64,000 nucleotides of DNA, taken from NCBI RefSeq assembly GCF_030580915.1, contig NZ_JAUQTA010000001.1:1798001-1862000 (forward strand), in the 5' to 3' direction. Positions 28,052 through 36,279 of the stretch are shown here, piece by piece (position 1 is the first letter of the stretch; each line of letters starts with the position of its first letter). This stretch comes from Nocardioides jiangxiensis (GTDB lineage Bacteria > Actinomycetota > Actinomycetes > Propionibacteriales > Nocardioidaceae). Under the pieces are notes generated by a model. The model was not told where the DNA came from. It saw only the letters and a list, made by a program, of their open reading frames with translations, and searched no databases. The translations under genes were made by a program, and so were the position numbers.

Positions 28052-28960
28052 TCAGGGCCGGTCCAGGACCAGCCACCCTCCGTGGTGCTCGTGGACCGTC
28101 CACCACCACCCGCTCGCGTCGGCCATCTCGACGAGGGTGCGGGAGGTGAAGACGCGCACGTGCCCGTAGGCAGCCGTCGGCTCGTCCTCGAACGGGACCG
28201 CGACCACGACGCGTCGCCGGGCCAGCCGCTGCATCTCGCGGAGGACGGCGACCCCGTGCTCGACCGGCAGGTGCTCGAGCAGGTGCAGGGCGACCACGGT
28301 GTCGTACGACCTCGAGGGTCGCGGCACCCGCGCGGCGTCGCAGATGACGGTGTCGATCGTCCGGCCCAGCAGCGGTGCGACGCGCGCGAGCAGGCGCACG
28401 GTGTTGGCCGACAGGTCGCTCGCCGTCACGTCGAAGCGGTCGGCGGCGAAGAGGCTGAAGAAGCCGAAGCAGCTGCCGAGCTCGAGGACCGAACCCGGCT
28501 CGATCAGGCCTGCCGCGTGCGCATAGACCGGTGCGTAGCCCGCGAGCGAGCCCTCGACCAGGTCGCTCGCTGGTGGCACGGCGGCGCGGGGGACCGAGCC
28601 GTGGGTGAGCCCGGCGAGCCGGTCCAGGGTGTTGCGGTAGAAGAGGGTCCAGGCCGTCAGCGCGTCGTCCGCCGAGCTGACGACGAGCCCGGTCATCAGC
28701 CGTTCGAAGAGCTCGCTCCCCTCCAGCCAGCCGGGGGCGAACAGCTCGGCCGCCACGAGGCCCGCGAGGTCGTTGTCGATCCGCGCGGGTGGGAGGTCGT
28801 GCGCGAGGTGGACCCGGTCGTGGTCGGTCCAGAACGCGAACGACACCGTCCGGACGGCGCCCGGCGGGACCTCACGGGTCCGGACGACCTCGACCAGGTC
28901 GTCGGCGTACACGCCGCGGGCGCCGGCGGGCAGCGGGTCGATCGGTGCGGCGAGGGTCAT
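28052..28960 (-). CDS. SAM-dependent methyltransferase, probable mycofactocin methyltransferase MftM
   Basis: The 302-residue protein carries the class I methyltransferase motif VLELGSCFGFFSLFAA (about 145-160), an acidic strand end VTASDLSAN, and YDTVVALHLLEHL, within a larger protein whose first about 140 residues are family-specific. MftM methylates the oligoglucoside tail of mycofactocin in mycobacteria. The identification here rests on overall similarity as I recall it and on location in the mycofactocin/MDO region. It overlaps the VWA gene by ATGA, so it is the third gene of moxR-VWA-methyltransferase. Confidence 0.65.
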   Translation of the reverse strand: MTLAAPIDPLPAGARGVYADDLVEVVRTREVPPGAVRTVSFAFWTDHDRVHLAHDLPPARIDNDLAGLVAAELFAPGWLEGSELFERLMTGLVVSSADDALTAWTLFYRNTLDRLAGLTHGSVPRAAVPPASDLVEGSLAGYAPVYAHAAGLIEPGSVLELGSCFGFFSLFAADRFDVTASDLSANTVRLLARVAPLLGRTIDTVICDAARVPRPSRSYDTVVALHLLEHLPVEHGVAVLREMQRLARRRVVVAVPFEDEPTAAYGHVRVFTSRTLVEMADASGWWWTVHEHHGGWLVLDRP

Positions 28961-30495
28961 CGCGCCACCTCCGTCAGGTGGGAGGTCACGAGGTCGAGAC
29001 CGGCGAGGTCGCGTACGACGTGGACCCGGTCGCAGTGGGCGGCGTACGCCGGCAGGTCGCAGCTGCCCAGCCCCCACGACCAGCGCGGCTCGGGGGTGAT
29101 CCAGATCGTCTCGCGAGCCCGGCGCGCGATCTCCTCGAAGGCACGCAGGCCGGGGTCGTTGCCGTTGCTCCGCCCGTCGCCGAGGACGACGACGGTGGTG
29201 CGCCGGTTGACGCCTCCGCCGAACTCGTCGAGGAACTGGCCGAACGCCGCGCCGTAGTCGGAGTCGGTGTCGACGTCGAGGACGCCTCCTGCGGGGAGCC
29301 CGGACAGGGTCAGCGAGAGTGCCTCCTCCATCTGGTGCTCGGCGAAGAGGTCGGTCACCTCGACCAGGTCGGAGACGAAGGCGAAGGTCCGCACGTGCGA
29401 GGCCATGCCCTGCAGCCCGTGGACCAGCTGGAGCGTGAAGCGGGCCGCGGCGCGGACCGAGAGCGACACGTCGGCCAGCACCAGGAGCCGCGGGCGGTCG
29501 GTCACCTTCGCGACCGTCACCGGCCGGAAGGGCACCCCGTCGCTGCGCAGGTTGCGGCGCATCGTGCGCGAGCCGTCGATGCTGCCACGCGCCGCCTCCC
29601 GGCGACGGGCGCGGGGAGCGCCGTGCAGGCTGCGGACCAGCCGGCGCAGTGACTCCTCGAGGGTGGCGCGCTCCGCCTCGCCGATCCGGTCGATCTCGCG
29701 AGCCCGCGCTTCACGGGTCTCGATCGCGGCTTCGGTGGCGAGCAGCTCCTCGAGGTGGCGCTGCAGTGCGTCGGGCAGTCCCTCGAGGAGGCCGGAGAGC
29801 GCCGTGCGGAGCGCGGCGAGCTCTCCCGCGCCGACCGTGCTGCCCTCGACCGTCTCGTCCTCGCCCTCGTCGAGCCAGGCCAGGAGGGCCATCTCCTCGG
29901 CTACGGTCAGCTCCGAGTCGAGCCGTGTCCCGGGGCGGTCGGCGATCTTGCCCGGACGGCCCGGGTTGTGCAGCCGGGAGGTGTCCAGCTGGACCCGCGC
30001 GGCGTCGGCCCGGGAGTCCGCGCCGTCGTTGGAGAGCACGATCTCGTCGGTCATCGAGGCCATGTCGAGCTTGTTGGCCTCCTGGTGGAGGTTGTACTGC
30101 TGCGCGAGGTCCTCGGGGTCGAAGAAGTCGCGGATGTCCTGGGGCTTGCCGTGGCTGTGCCCCTGGTCAGGCGTCCGGCCGGGCTCCTCCGAGAGCACGA
30201 ACTCCTCCAGGTCGCCGTCGTCCTCCAGGTCGTCGTGGGCGTGCGAGTGCCCGTGCTCATCGGGCGAGTCGAGCACGGCACGCAGGTGGAAGAACCGGTC
30301 GAAGACCCGGTCGAACGCCGCTTCGTCGCGCTGGTCCTTGACCAGCGTCACGCGCAGCGCGCTGCGCAGCAGGTCCCGGTCCTCGAGGACACCGGGCGCA
30401 CCTGCGGCACGGGACGCGTCGACGACCTCGGAGATCCCGATACGGACACCGTGCAGCCGCAGCAGCCGCACGAAGCGGTGGAGCGCGCCGTCCAT
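28957..30495 (-). CDS. VWA-domain (CoxE-like) protein
   Basis: This 512-residue protein has a helical N-terminal half and a C-terminal von Willebrand A domain with MIDAS motif DVSLSV near residue 340 and DSDYGAAFGQF. Two His-rich acidic stretches (DEHGHSHAHDD near 80, GHSHGK near 112) could bind metal. MoxR/VWA pairs act as chaperones that insert metals or cofactors into enzymes such as CO dehydrogenase. Here the likely client is the neighbouring alcohol dehydrogenase. It overlaps the methyltransferase start and lies 18 bases after moxR. Confidence 0.87.
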   Translation of the reverse strand: MDGALHRFVRLLRLHGVRIGISEVVDASRAAGAPGVLEDRDLLRSALRVTLVKDQRDEAAFDRVFDRFFHLRAVLDSPDEHGHSHAHDDLEDDGDLEEFVLSEEPGRTPDQGHSHGKPQDIRDFFDPEDLAQQYNLHQEANKLDMASMTDEIVLSNDGADSRADAARVQLDTSRLHNPGRPGKIADRPGTRLDSELTVAEEMALLAWLDEGEDETVEGSTVGAGELAALRTALSGLLEGLPDALQRHLEELLATEAAIETREARAREIDRIGEAERATLEESLRRLVRSLHGAPRARRREAARGSIDGSRTMRRNLRSDGVPFRPVTVAKVTDRPRLLVLADVSLSVRAAARFTLQLVHGLQGMASHVRTFAFVSDLVEVTDLFAEHQMEEALSLTLSGLPAGGVLDVDTDSDYGAAFGQFLDEFGGGVNRRTTVVVLGDGRSNGNDPGLRAFEEIARRARETIWITPEPRWSWGLGSCDLPAYAAHCDRVHVVRDLAGLDLVTSHLTEVAR

Positions 30496-30513
30496 GGCTC
30501 AGCCTCTCCCGCG

Positions 30514-31752
30514 TCAGAAGGGCCGGCGGCGGGAGCCGAACGAGCGGGCGCCCTGGCCGGCGGGCACGGGGCGCGCGGGGCCCATCGAGCCGGTGCCGTA
30601 GTACGCCTCGTCGTGCCGGCCGGGGAGGTCCATCGCGCGGCGTACCTCTGCCCCGTCGGGCTCGTCGGCGTCACCGTGGGTGTGAGCGCCCTTCGCGTGC
30701 CCGTGCCCGTGGTCGTGCCCGTGGTCGTGCCCGTGGTCGTGCCCGTGCCCGTGACCGTGACCGTGGAGGTGGTCGGGGACGACGGCGTTCGGGTCGACCA
30801 TGCGCGGCAGCGCCTCGAGCGCCCGGCGAAGGTCGCGTTCGTACTTCACGACCACGTTGGCGGTCGCCGACAGCGTCTCGGCGGTGAGCTCCTCGGCACC
30901 GAGGACGGCCAGGGTCCGCGCCCAGTCGACGGTCTCGGAGATGCTCGGTGCCTTGCGCAGGTCGAGCTCGCGCAGGCCGCGGACGATGCCGACCAGCTGG
31001 CGGGCCAGCTCGTCGGGGAGACCGGTCTGCTTGGAGCGGATGATGTCCAGCTCGCGCTCGGCGTCGGGGTAGTCGAGGAAGAGGTGCAGGCAGCGCCGCT
31101 TGAGGGCCGCGGACAGGTCGCGGGTGTTGTTCGAGGTGAGGATGACGTACGGCGTGTGACGGGCGCGGAAGGTGCCCAGCTCGGGCACCGAGACCTGGTA
31201 CTCCGCGAGGAGCTCGAGCAGCACGGCCTCGAGCGCCTCGTCCGCACGGTCCACCTCGTCGACGAGCAGGATCACCGGCTCCTCCGAGCGGATCGCCTCG
31301 AGCAAGGGGCGCGCGGCCAGGAAGCGCTCGGAGAAGAAGACGCTCTCCTCCCCGGCGAGGGTGTCGACGGCCGTGGCGAGGTCGGGGGCGTCGGCGACGA
31401 GGGCGCCGACCTTCTCGCGCATCAGCTGGGTGTAGAGGAGCTGCTTGCCGTAGTCCCACTCGTACAGGGCGGTGGTCTCGTCCTGGCCCTCGTAGCACTG
31501 CAGCCGGAGCAGCCGCCGCCCGGTGACCTCGGCCAGCGACTTCGCCAGCTGGGTCTTGCCGACGCCGGCCGGCCCCTCGAGCAGGATCGGCTTCTCGAGG
31601 TGGGCCTGGAGGAAGACGGTGGTGGCGAGGCGCTGGTCGGCGAGGTAGCCGTGGTCGGCGAACTGGTCGATGACGTCGCCGACGTCGACGAAGCCCCGGT
31701 GGCCGCCGGGCTGGCTGTCGAAGGTCTGGTCGTCGAGGGGTTGGGCGGACAT
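30514..31752 (-). CDS. MoxR-family AAA+ ATPase with His-rich tail
   Basis: The 412-residue AAA+ ATPase has Walker A GPAGVGKTQ (about 60), Walker B ILLVDEVDRAD and sensor 1 ILTSNNTRDLS. Unlike usual MoxR proteins (about 330 residues), it carries a C-terminal stretch of alternating His-Gly and His-Asp (about 25 residues, near 335-360) resembling the metal-storage segments of HypB/SlyD. With the VWA partner it probably forms a metal- or cofactor-loading chaperone. The start at 31752 lacks strong alternatives; GGAGG lies upstream. Confidence 0.9.
   Translation of the reverse strand: MSAQPLDDQTFDSQPGGHRGFVDVGDVIDQFADHGYLADQRLATTVFLQAHLEKPILLEGPAGVGKTQLAKSLAEVTGRRLLRLQCYEGQDETTALYEWDYGKQLLYTQLMREKVGALVADAPDLATAVDTLAGEESVFFSERFLAARPLLEAIRSEEPVILLVDEVDRADEALEAVLLELLAEYQVSVPELGTFRARHTPYVILTSNNTRDLSAALKRRCLHLFLDYPDAERELDIIRSKQTGLPDELARQLVGIVRGLRELDLRKAPSISETVDWARTLAVLGAEELTAETLSATANVVVKYERDLRRALEALPRMVDPNAVVPDHLHGHGHGHGHDHGHDHGHDHGHGHAKGAHTHGDADEPDGAEVRRAMDLPGRHDEAYYGTGSMGPARPVPAGQGARSFGSRRRPF
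30696..30766. repeat. Short tandem repeat encoding the MoxR His-rich tail
   Basis: The sequence is built from GTG-CCC and GTG-GTC hexamers, with a 12-base unit (GTCGTGCCCGTG) repeated about three times. On the coding strand these read CAC-GGG and CAC-GAC codon pairs. Slippage could vary the histidine count between strains. Confidence 0.75.
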
Positions 31753-31795
31753 GGGTGCCTCCTGGGGCGACGTCAGTGAAGGGGGAGGGGTGGAC

Positions 31796-31836
31796 CGGTC
31801 CGGCCCGGGGGCTGGGTGCCCGCCCGGGCCGGACCG
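31796..31836. terminator. Terminator after MDO gene
   Basis: CGGTCCGGCCCGGG pairs with CCCGGGCCGGACCG (14 bp, 13-base loop), 37 bases past the MDO stop (leftward) and ahead of the moxR start. It should reduce read-through from MDO into moxR. Confidence 0.78.
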
Positions 31837-31872
31837 AGACGCGGGTGACCGTGGGTCGGTCACGCGACAGGC

Positions 31873-33165
31873 TCAGGACAGGAGGTCGTCCAGGTCGCCG
31901 GTCATGCAGTGCTCGACGACGGGGCGCACCGTCTCGAAGGTGCACTCCTTGGCGTTGCCGGGGGTGCAGGCGTCGCCGAGGACGTGGTTCGTGATCCGGT
32001 CGACGTCCTCGGCGTCGCCCTTGATCACCTTCGCGTTCTCGTAGTACTTCGTCGGACCCTGGCCGAGGCGGTTCTTGGAGTAGGTGTCCTGGGTGACGGA
32101 GACGAAGTTCTCCGGGATGCCGACGTCGCGCAGGAGCCGGATGGCGGCCGCCAGCGCCGCGTCGGCGGCCTGGACCTTCGTCATGCCGCGGGTGTCGACG
32201 CCCATCGCCTCGGCGATGTCGGCGAACCGGCCGTACTGGGCCGGCATGTTGAACGCCCACACGCGGGGCAGCGCGATGGCGTTGTTCAGGCCGTGGTGGG
32301 TGTCGTAGAACGCCGACACCGCGTGCGAGATCGAGTGGATGATGCCGAGGCCGCCGGAGTTGAACGCCTGGGCGGCGATGTACTGGGCGTACATCATGCC
32401 CTCGCGGCCCTTGAGGTCCTGGCCGTTCCAGACCGCCTCGCGGAGGTTCTCCGCGGTCAGCTTGATGGCGCGGATCGCGTTGCCGAGCGAGGGCTCGAAG
32501 TTGAGGCGCGAGACGTACGGCTCGGAGGCGTGGGCGAGCACGTCGAAGCCGCACTGCGCGGTGTAGTCGACCGGGCAGTCGAAGTAGAGCACCGGGTCGT
32601 CGATGGCGAGGGTGGCCACCGACGCGTCGTCGAACGCGACGTACTTGTGCGGGTTGTCGGGGTCCGTCGTGGTGTCGGTGATGACATAGGCCCACGAGGT
32701 CTCCGAGCCGGTGCCGGCCGTGGTGGAGACGGCGATGTGCGGTGGGTTGTTCGGGTTCTCGGACTTGTTGAAGCCCTCGAAGTCGTTGACGTTGCGACCG
32801 TCGTGGGCGACGGAGATGCGTGCGCCCTTGCAGGCGTCGTGCGAGGAGCCGCCACCGATGGAGATGAACGAGTCGCACTTGTTCTGCTGGTACAGGGCCA
32901 CCGCGTCCATGACGTTGTAGTCCTTGGGGTTGGACTCGACCTTGTCGTACACGACGGCCTCGAGGCCGTGGTACTTCAGCGAGTCCACGATCTTCTGCAC
33001 GACGTTGGTGCCACGCAGGCCCGACGTCATGACCAGGGGCTTGGTGAAGCCCAGCTTGATGGCCTCGGGACCGATGAGCTCGTGCGCTCCCGGACCCATG
33101 AGGGCACGCGGGAACGGGTGGAACTCCTTGATCGGGAAGGGCTTGAGCAGCTCGTCAACCTGCAT
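31873..33165 (-). CDS. mdo: NDMA-dependent methanol/alcohol dehydrogenase (MDO/MNO)
   Basis: This 430-residue iron-type alcohol dehydrogenase matches the actinobacterial MDO family (Amycolatopsis and Mycobacterium methanol:NDMA oxidoreductase): MQVDELLKPFPIKEFHPFPR start, SIGGGSSHDACKGAR for NAD(P) binding, and metal ligands in CGFDVLAHASEP and HSISHAVSAFYDTHHG. MDO holds tightly bound NADP and needs an external electron acceptor, now thought to be mycofactocin in vivo. The ATG at 33165 follows AGGAGG. It is divergent from mftA across 288 bases. Confidence 0.92.
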   Translation of the reverse strand: MQVDELLKPFPIKEFHPFPRALMGPGAHELIGPEAIKLGFTKPLVMTSGLRGTNVVQKIVDSLKYHGLEAVVYDKVESNPKDYNVMDAVALYQQNKCDSFISIGGGSSHDACKGARISVAHDGRNVNDFEGFNKSENPNNPPHIAVSTTAGTGSETSWAYVITDTTTDPDNPHKYVAFDDASVATLAIDDPVLYFDCPVDYTAQCGFDVLAHASEPYVSRLNFEPSLGNAIRAIKLTAENLREAVWNGQDLKGREGMMYAQYIAAQAFNSGGLGIIHSISHAVSAFYDTHHGLNNAIALPRVWAFNMPAQYGRFADIAEAMGVDTRGMTKVQAADAALAAAIRLLRDVGIPENFVSVTQDTYSKNRLGQGPTKYYENAKVIKGDAEDVDRITNHVLGDACTPGNAKECTFETVRPVVEHCMTGDLDDLLS

Positions 33166-33202
33166 GGGAAAACCTCCTGTTGGGACGGGTGACATCGGCG
33201 AA

Positions 33203-33218
33203 CGTAAGGCGCGTCACA
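33203..33218. promoter_or_regulatory. Weak CRP-like site upstream of MDO
   Basis: CGTAA-GGCGCG-TCACA has one perfect half-site and one poor one. It is listed because its distance to the ATG (38 bases) equals that at acs, actP and the aldehyde dehydrogenase. Confidence 0.35.
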
Positions 33219-33292
33219 GCCGGGGTGTGAGGACGGGAAACGCAAACCATCCGGCGTGAGGAGGGGGTGCTGGCCGCTTGGTCCGGACCTCA

Positions 33293-33310
33293 CCTGTCCG
33301 GTCGGAGAGG
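33293..33310. promoter_or_regulatory. CCTCTCCG-NN-CGGACAGG motif, copy 3 (reverse)
   Basis: CCTGTCCG-GT-CGGAGAGG lies in the MDO-mftA divergent promoter region, 128 bases from MDO and 144 from mftA. Confidence 0.55.
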
Positions 33311-33344
33311 GCCGGTCGACGCGTGCCTGACGAGGCCTCGCGAA

Positions 33345-33362
33345 CCCCTCCGAACGGACGGG
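33345..33362. promoter_or_regulatory. CCTCTCCG-NN-CGGACGGG motif, copy 4
   Basis: CCCCTCCG-AA-CGGACGGG (one mismatch in the left arm) lies 35 bases from copy 3 and 92 bases before mftA. Two copies in one divergent promoter suggest joint control of MDO and the mft operon. Confidence 0.5.
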
Positions 33363-33453
33363 CCGATGTGCACTTCCGGACGGCGCTGAGCGCGGCCGCC
33401 GCTGCCTAACGTCGGTTCTGCCACGGCACCAACCACCTGAAGGGAGTCCGGAA

Positions 33454-33558
33454 ATGTCCGCTCACACCACCCGTTCCGCCGACGTCGACACCGACCTGCT
33501 CGAGGAGGAGCTCCTCGTCGAGGAGGTCTCGATCGACGGCATGTGCGGCGTCTACTGA
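33454..33558 (+). CDS. mftA: Mycofactocin precursor peptide MftA
   Basis: The 34-residue peptide ends IDGMCGVY, the strictly conserved mycofactocin core; the C-terminal Val-Tyr becomes the redox cofactor. The acidic leader (DLLEEELLVEEV) is typical and binds MftB. AAGGGAG precedes the ATG. It is too short for many gene finders, and mftB follows 19 bases later. Confidence 0.97.
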   Translation: MSAHTTRSADVDTDLLEEELLVEEVSIDGMCGVY

Positions 33559-33577
33559 CCCGGGAGGACGAGACCCC

Positions 33578-33865
33578 ATGACCTCCTTCGACCCGCAGGG
33601 CGCGTGGCGGCGCACGCCGTCCGTCGTACTCCGGCCCGAGCCGTTCGGTGCCCTCGTCTACGACTTCGGATCGCGCCGCCTCTCGTTCCTCAAGGACCTC
33701 GCCCTCGTGCGGGTCGTGGAGGCACTCGACCGGTCGGCCTCGGCGCTCGCGGCACTCCGCACCGCCGGCATCGCCGAGGCCGACCACCCCCGTTACCTGT
33801 CGGCCCTGGCCACCCTGGCCCGCTCCGGCATGATCAGCCCGCGTCAGGAGGCGGCAGCGTCATGA
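33578..33865 (+). CDS. mftB: Mycofactocin peptide chaperone MftB
   Basis: This 95-residue PqqD-like protein holds the MftA leader and presents it to MftC. Recognisable features are WRRTPSVVLRPEPFGALVYDF at the N-terminus and the downstream RLSFLKD. GGGAGGA precedes the ATG. It overlaps mftC by ATGA, ensuring co-translation with its partner. Confidence 0.95.
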   Translation: MTSFDPQGAWRRTPSVVLRPEPFGALVYDFGSRRLSFLKDLALVRVVEALDRSASALAALRTAGIAEADHPRYLSALATLARSGMISPRQEAAAS

Positions 33866-35091
33866 CACTCACCCCCACCCGCCCGGCACACGCCCCGGAG
33901 CGCACTCCCGTCCCACGGCTCGTCGACCAGTTCGAGCACGGCCTGGACGCGCCGATCTGCCTCACTTGGGAGCTCACCTACGCGTGCAACCTCGCGTGCG
34001 TCCACTGCCTGTCCTCGTCCGGCCGCCGTGACCCCCGCGAGCTCAGCACCGAGCAGGCGAAGGCGGTCATCGACGAGCTCCAGCGCATGCAGGTCTTCTA
34101 CGTGAACATCGGCGGCGGCGAGCCGACCGTGCGCCCCGACTTCTGGGAGCTCCTGGAGTACGCCGTCGCGCACGACGTCGGCGTGAAGTTCTCCACCAAC
34201 GGCGTCCGGATCACCCCCGAGCGGGCCCGTTGGCTGGCGGCGAGCGACTACGTCGACGTCCAGATCTCCCTGGACGGCGCGACCGCCGAGGTCAACGACG
34301 CGGTCCGGGGACGCGGCTCCTTCGACATGGCCGTCCGTGCGCTGCAGAACCTCAAGGACGCCGGCTTCAGGGACTCCAAGATCTCCGTCGTCGTGACGCG
34401 GGAGAACGTGCGGCAGCTCGACGAGTTCCAGGCCCTCGCCGACCGCTTCGGTGCGACGCTCCGGATCACCCGGCTGCGGCCGAGCGGGCGCGGTGCGGAC
34501 GTCTGGGACGACCTGCACCCGACCGCGGAGGACCAGCGCTTCCTCTACGACTGGCTGGTCGCCAAGGGCGAGGGCGTCCTCACCGGGGACTCCTTCTTCC
34601 ACCTCGCCGCCTTCGGCGACGCGCTGCCCGGCCTCAACCTCTGCGGTGCCGGCCGTGTCGTCTGCCTGATCGACCCCGTGGGCGACGTCTACGCCTGCCC
34701 GTTCGCCATCCACGACACGTTCAAGGCCGGCAACCTGCTCGAGGACGGAGGCTTCCAGCAGGTCTGGCAGCAGTCCGCGCTCTTCACCCAGCTGCGCGAG
34801 CCGCAGTCGGGTGGCGCGTGCGCCTCCTGCTCGGCGTTCGACGCGTGCCGGGGCGGGTGCATGGCCGCCAAGTTCTTCACCGGCCTGCCGCTCGACGGCC
34901 CCGACCCGGAATGCGTGAAGGGCAACAGCGAGGCGGCCCTGGCCAACCGCGACGGCTCCGGCCTGCCGCAGGCGTCGCAGGACCACTCGCGCCCCGCCGC
35001 CGTCGTGCTCGGCATGCCCGGACGCCCGACGTCGCTGGGCCCCGCCACCACCAAGCTGCCCGACCGGTTCTGCAACGAGAGCCCCATCTGA
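33862..35091 (+). CDS. mftC: Mycofactocin maturase MftC (radical SAM)
   Basis: The 409-residue radical SAM/SPASM enzyme decarboxylates the C-terminal Tyr of MftA and then forms the Val-Tyr cross-link. The SAM cluster motif CNLACVHC (C-x3-C-x2-C) lies at about 47-54, followed by GGGEPTVRPDF. C-terminal SPASM cysteines include CGAG, YACPF, CASCSAFDACRGGC and a final C in PECVKG. The tail after about residue 365 is extended and ends FCNESPI. Confidence 0.97.
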   Translation: MTLTPTRPAHAPERTPVPRLVDQFEHGLDAPICLTWELTYACNLACVHCLSSSGRRDPRELSTEQAKAVIDELQRMQVFYVNIGGGEPTVRPDFWELLEYAVAHDVGVKFSTNGVRITPERARWLAASDYVDVQISLDGATAEVNDAVRGRGSFDMAVRALQNLKDAGFRDSKISVVVTRENVRQLDEFQALADRFGATLRITRLRPSGRGADVWDDLHPTAEDQRFLYDWLVAKGEGVLTGDSFFHLAAFGDALPGLNLCGAGRVVCLIDPVGDVYACPFAIHDTFKAGNLLEDGGFQQVWQQSALFTQLREPQSGGACASCSAFDACRGGCMAAKFFTGLPLDGPDPECVKGNSEAALANRDGSGLPQASQDHSRPAAVVLGMPGRPTSLGPATTKLPDRFCNESPI

Positions 35092-35105
35092 GGAGTCACC
35101 CTGTC

Positions 35106-36278
35106 ATGTCCACGACCTGGTTCGAGACCGTCGCCGAGGCCCAGCGGCGCGCGAAGAAGCGTCTCCCGAAGTCCGTCTACAGCGCGCTGCTGGCCGGCTC
35201 GGAGAAGGGCGTCAGCTACGACGACAACACCACGGCGTTCGGCGAGCTCGGCCTCGCCCCGCACTGTGCCGGCCTGTCCGCGAAGCGCGACCTGGCCACC
35301 ACCGTCATGGGCGAGGAGATCTCGCTGCCGGTGATCTGCTCGCCCACCGGTGTGCAGGCCGTGCACCCCGACGGCGAGGTCGCCATCGCGCGTGCCGCGG
35401 CCGCTCGCGGCACCATCACCGGGCTGAGCTCGTTCGCGAGCAAGCCGGTCGAGGAGGTGGTCGCGGCCAACCCCCAGACGTTCTTCCAGATCTACTGGCT
35501 GGGCAGCCGGGACGCGATCCTGCAGCGCCTCGAGCGAGCCAAGGCGGCGGGCGTCCGCGGCCTCATCGTCACGACGGACTGGTCGTTCTCGATGGGTCGT
35601 GACTGGGGGAGTCCCTCGATCCCCGAGAAGCTCGACGTGAAGGCCATGCTGCAGTTCGCCCCCGAGACCCTGGCGCGGCCGCGGTGGCTCTCCCGCTTCG
35701 CCCGTGCCGGCTACATCCCGGACCTGACCGCGCCCAACCTCGTCGAGCCGGGCGGCAAGGCGCCGACCTTCTTCGGTGCGTACTACGAGTGGATGCAGAC
35801 CCCGCTCCCGACGTGGGAGGACCTGGCCTGGCTGCGCTCGCAGTGGGACGGCCCCGTGATGCTCAAGGGCGTCTGCCGGGTCGACGACGCCAAGCGTGCG
35901 GTGGACGCGGGCATGACCGCGATCTCGGTCTCCAACCACGGCGGCAACAACCTCGACACCACGCCGGCCCCGATCCGGGTGCTGCCGTCGATCGCCGACG
36001 CCGTCGGCGACCAGGTCGAGGTCGTCCTCGACGGCGGAGTGCGCCGCGGCAGCGACGTCGTCAAGGCTGTCGCCCTCGGCGCCCGGGCGGTCATGATCGG
36101 CCGCGCGTACCTGTGGGGCCTCGCCGCCAACGGCCAGGCCGGTGTCGAGAACGTCCTCGACATCCTCCGTGGCGGCATGGACTCGGCCCTCCTCGGCATG
36201 GGCAAGTCGTCGGTGCAGGACCTGACCCCGGGCGACATCGTGATCCCGCCGGGCTTCACGCGCACCCTCGGAGCCTGA
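35106..36278 (+). CDS. mftD: Mycofactocin biosynthesis FMN-dependent deaminase MftD
   Basis: This 390-residue protein belongs to the FMN alpha-hydroxyacid dehydrogenase (lactate dehydrogenase-like) fold, with ISVSNHGGNNLDTTPAPIRVLP and VVLDGGVRRGSDVVKA as flavin/phosphate-binding segments. MftD oxidatively deaminates AHDP to give the active dicarbonyl premycofactocin. GAGGAG lies 10 bases before ATG 35106. The next gene begins 1 base after its stop. Confidence 0.95.
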   Translation: MSTTWFETVAEAQRRAKKRLPKSVYSALLAGSEKGVSYDDNTTAFGELGLAPHCAGLSAKRDLATTVMGEEISLPVICSPTGVQAVHPDGEVAIARAAAARGTITGLSSFASKPVEEVVAANPQTFFQIYWLGSRDAILQRLERAKAAGVRGLIVTTDWSFSMGRDWGSPSIPEKLDVKAMLQFAPETLARPRWLSRFARAGYIPDLTAPNLVEPGGKAPTFFGAYYEWMQTPLPTWEDLAWLRSQWDGPVMLKGVCRVDDAKRAVDAGMTAISVSNHGGNNLDTTPAPIRVLPSIADAVGDQVEVVLDGGVRRGSDVVKAVALGARAVMIGRAYLWGLAANGQAGVENVLDILRGGMDSALLGMGKSSVQDLTPGDIVIPPGFTRTLGA

Positions 36279-36279
36279 G

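Noticed and set aside
30696-30766. CRISPR-like array
   Set aside because: The repeats have no unique spacers and encode an in-frame His-Gly/His-Asp tail of the MoxR protein.
31840-31865. GTGAC...GTCAC pair between moxR and MDO as a CRP site
   Set aside because: The arms are separated by about 10-11 bases instead of 6, so the geometry is wrong.
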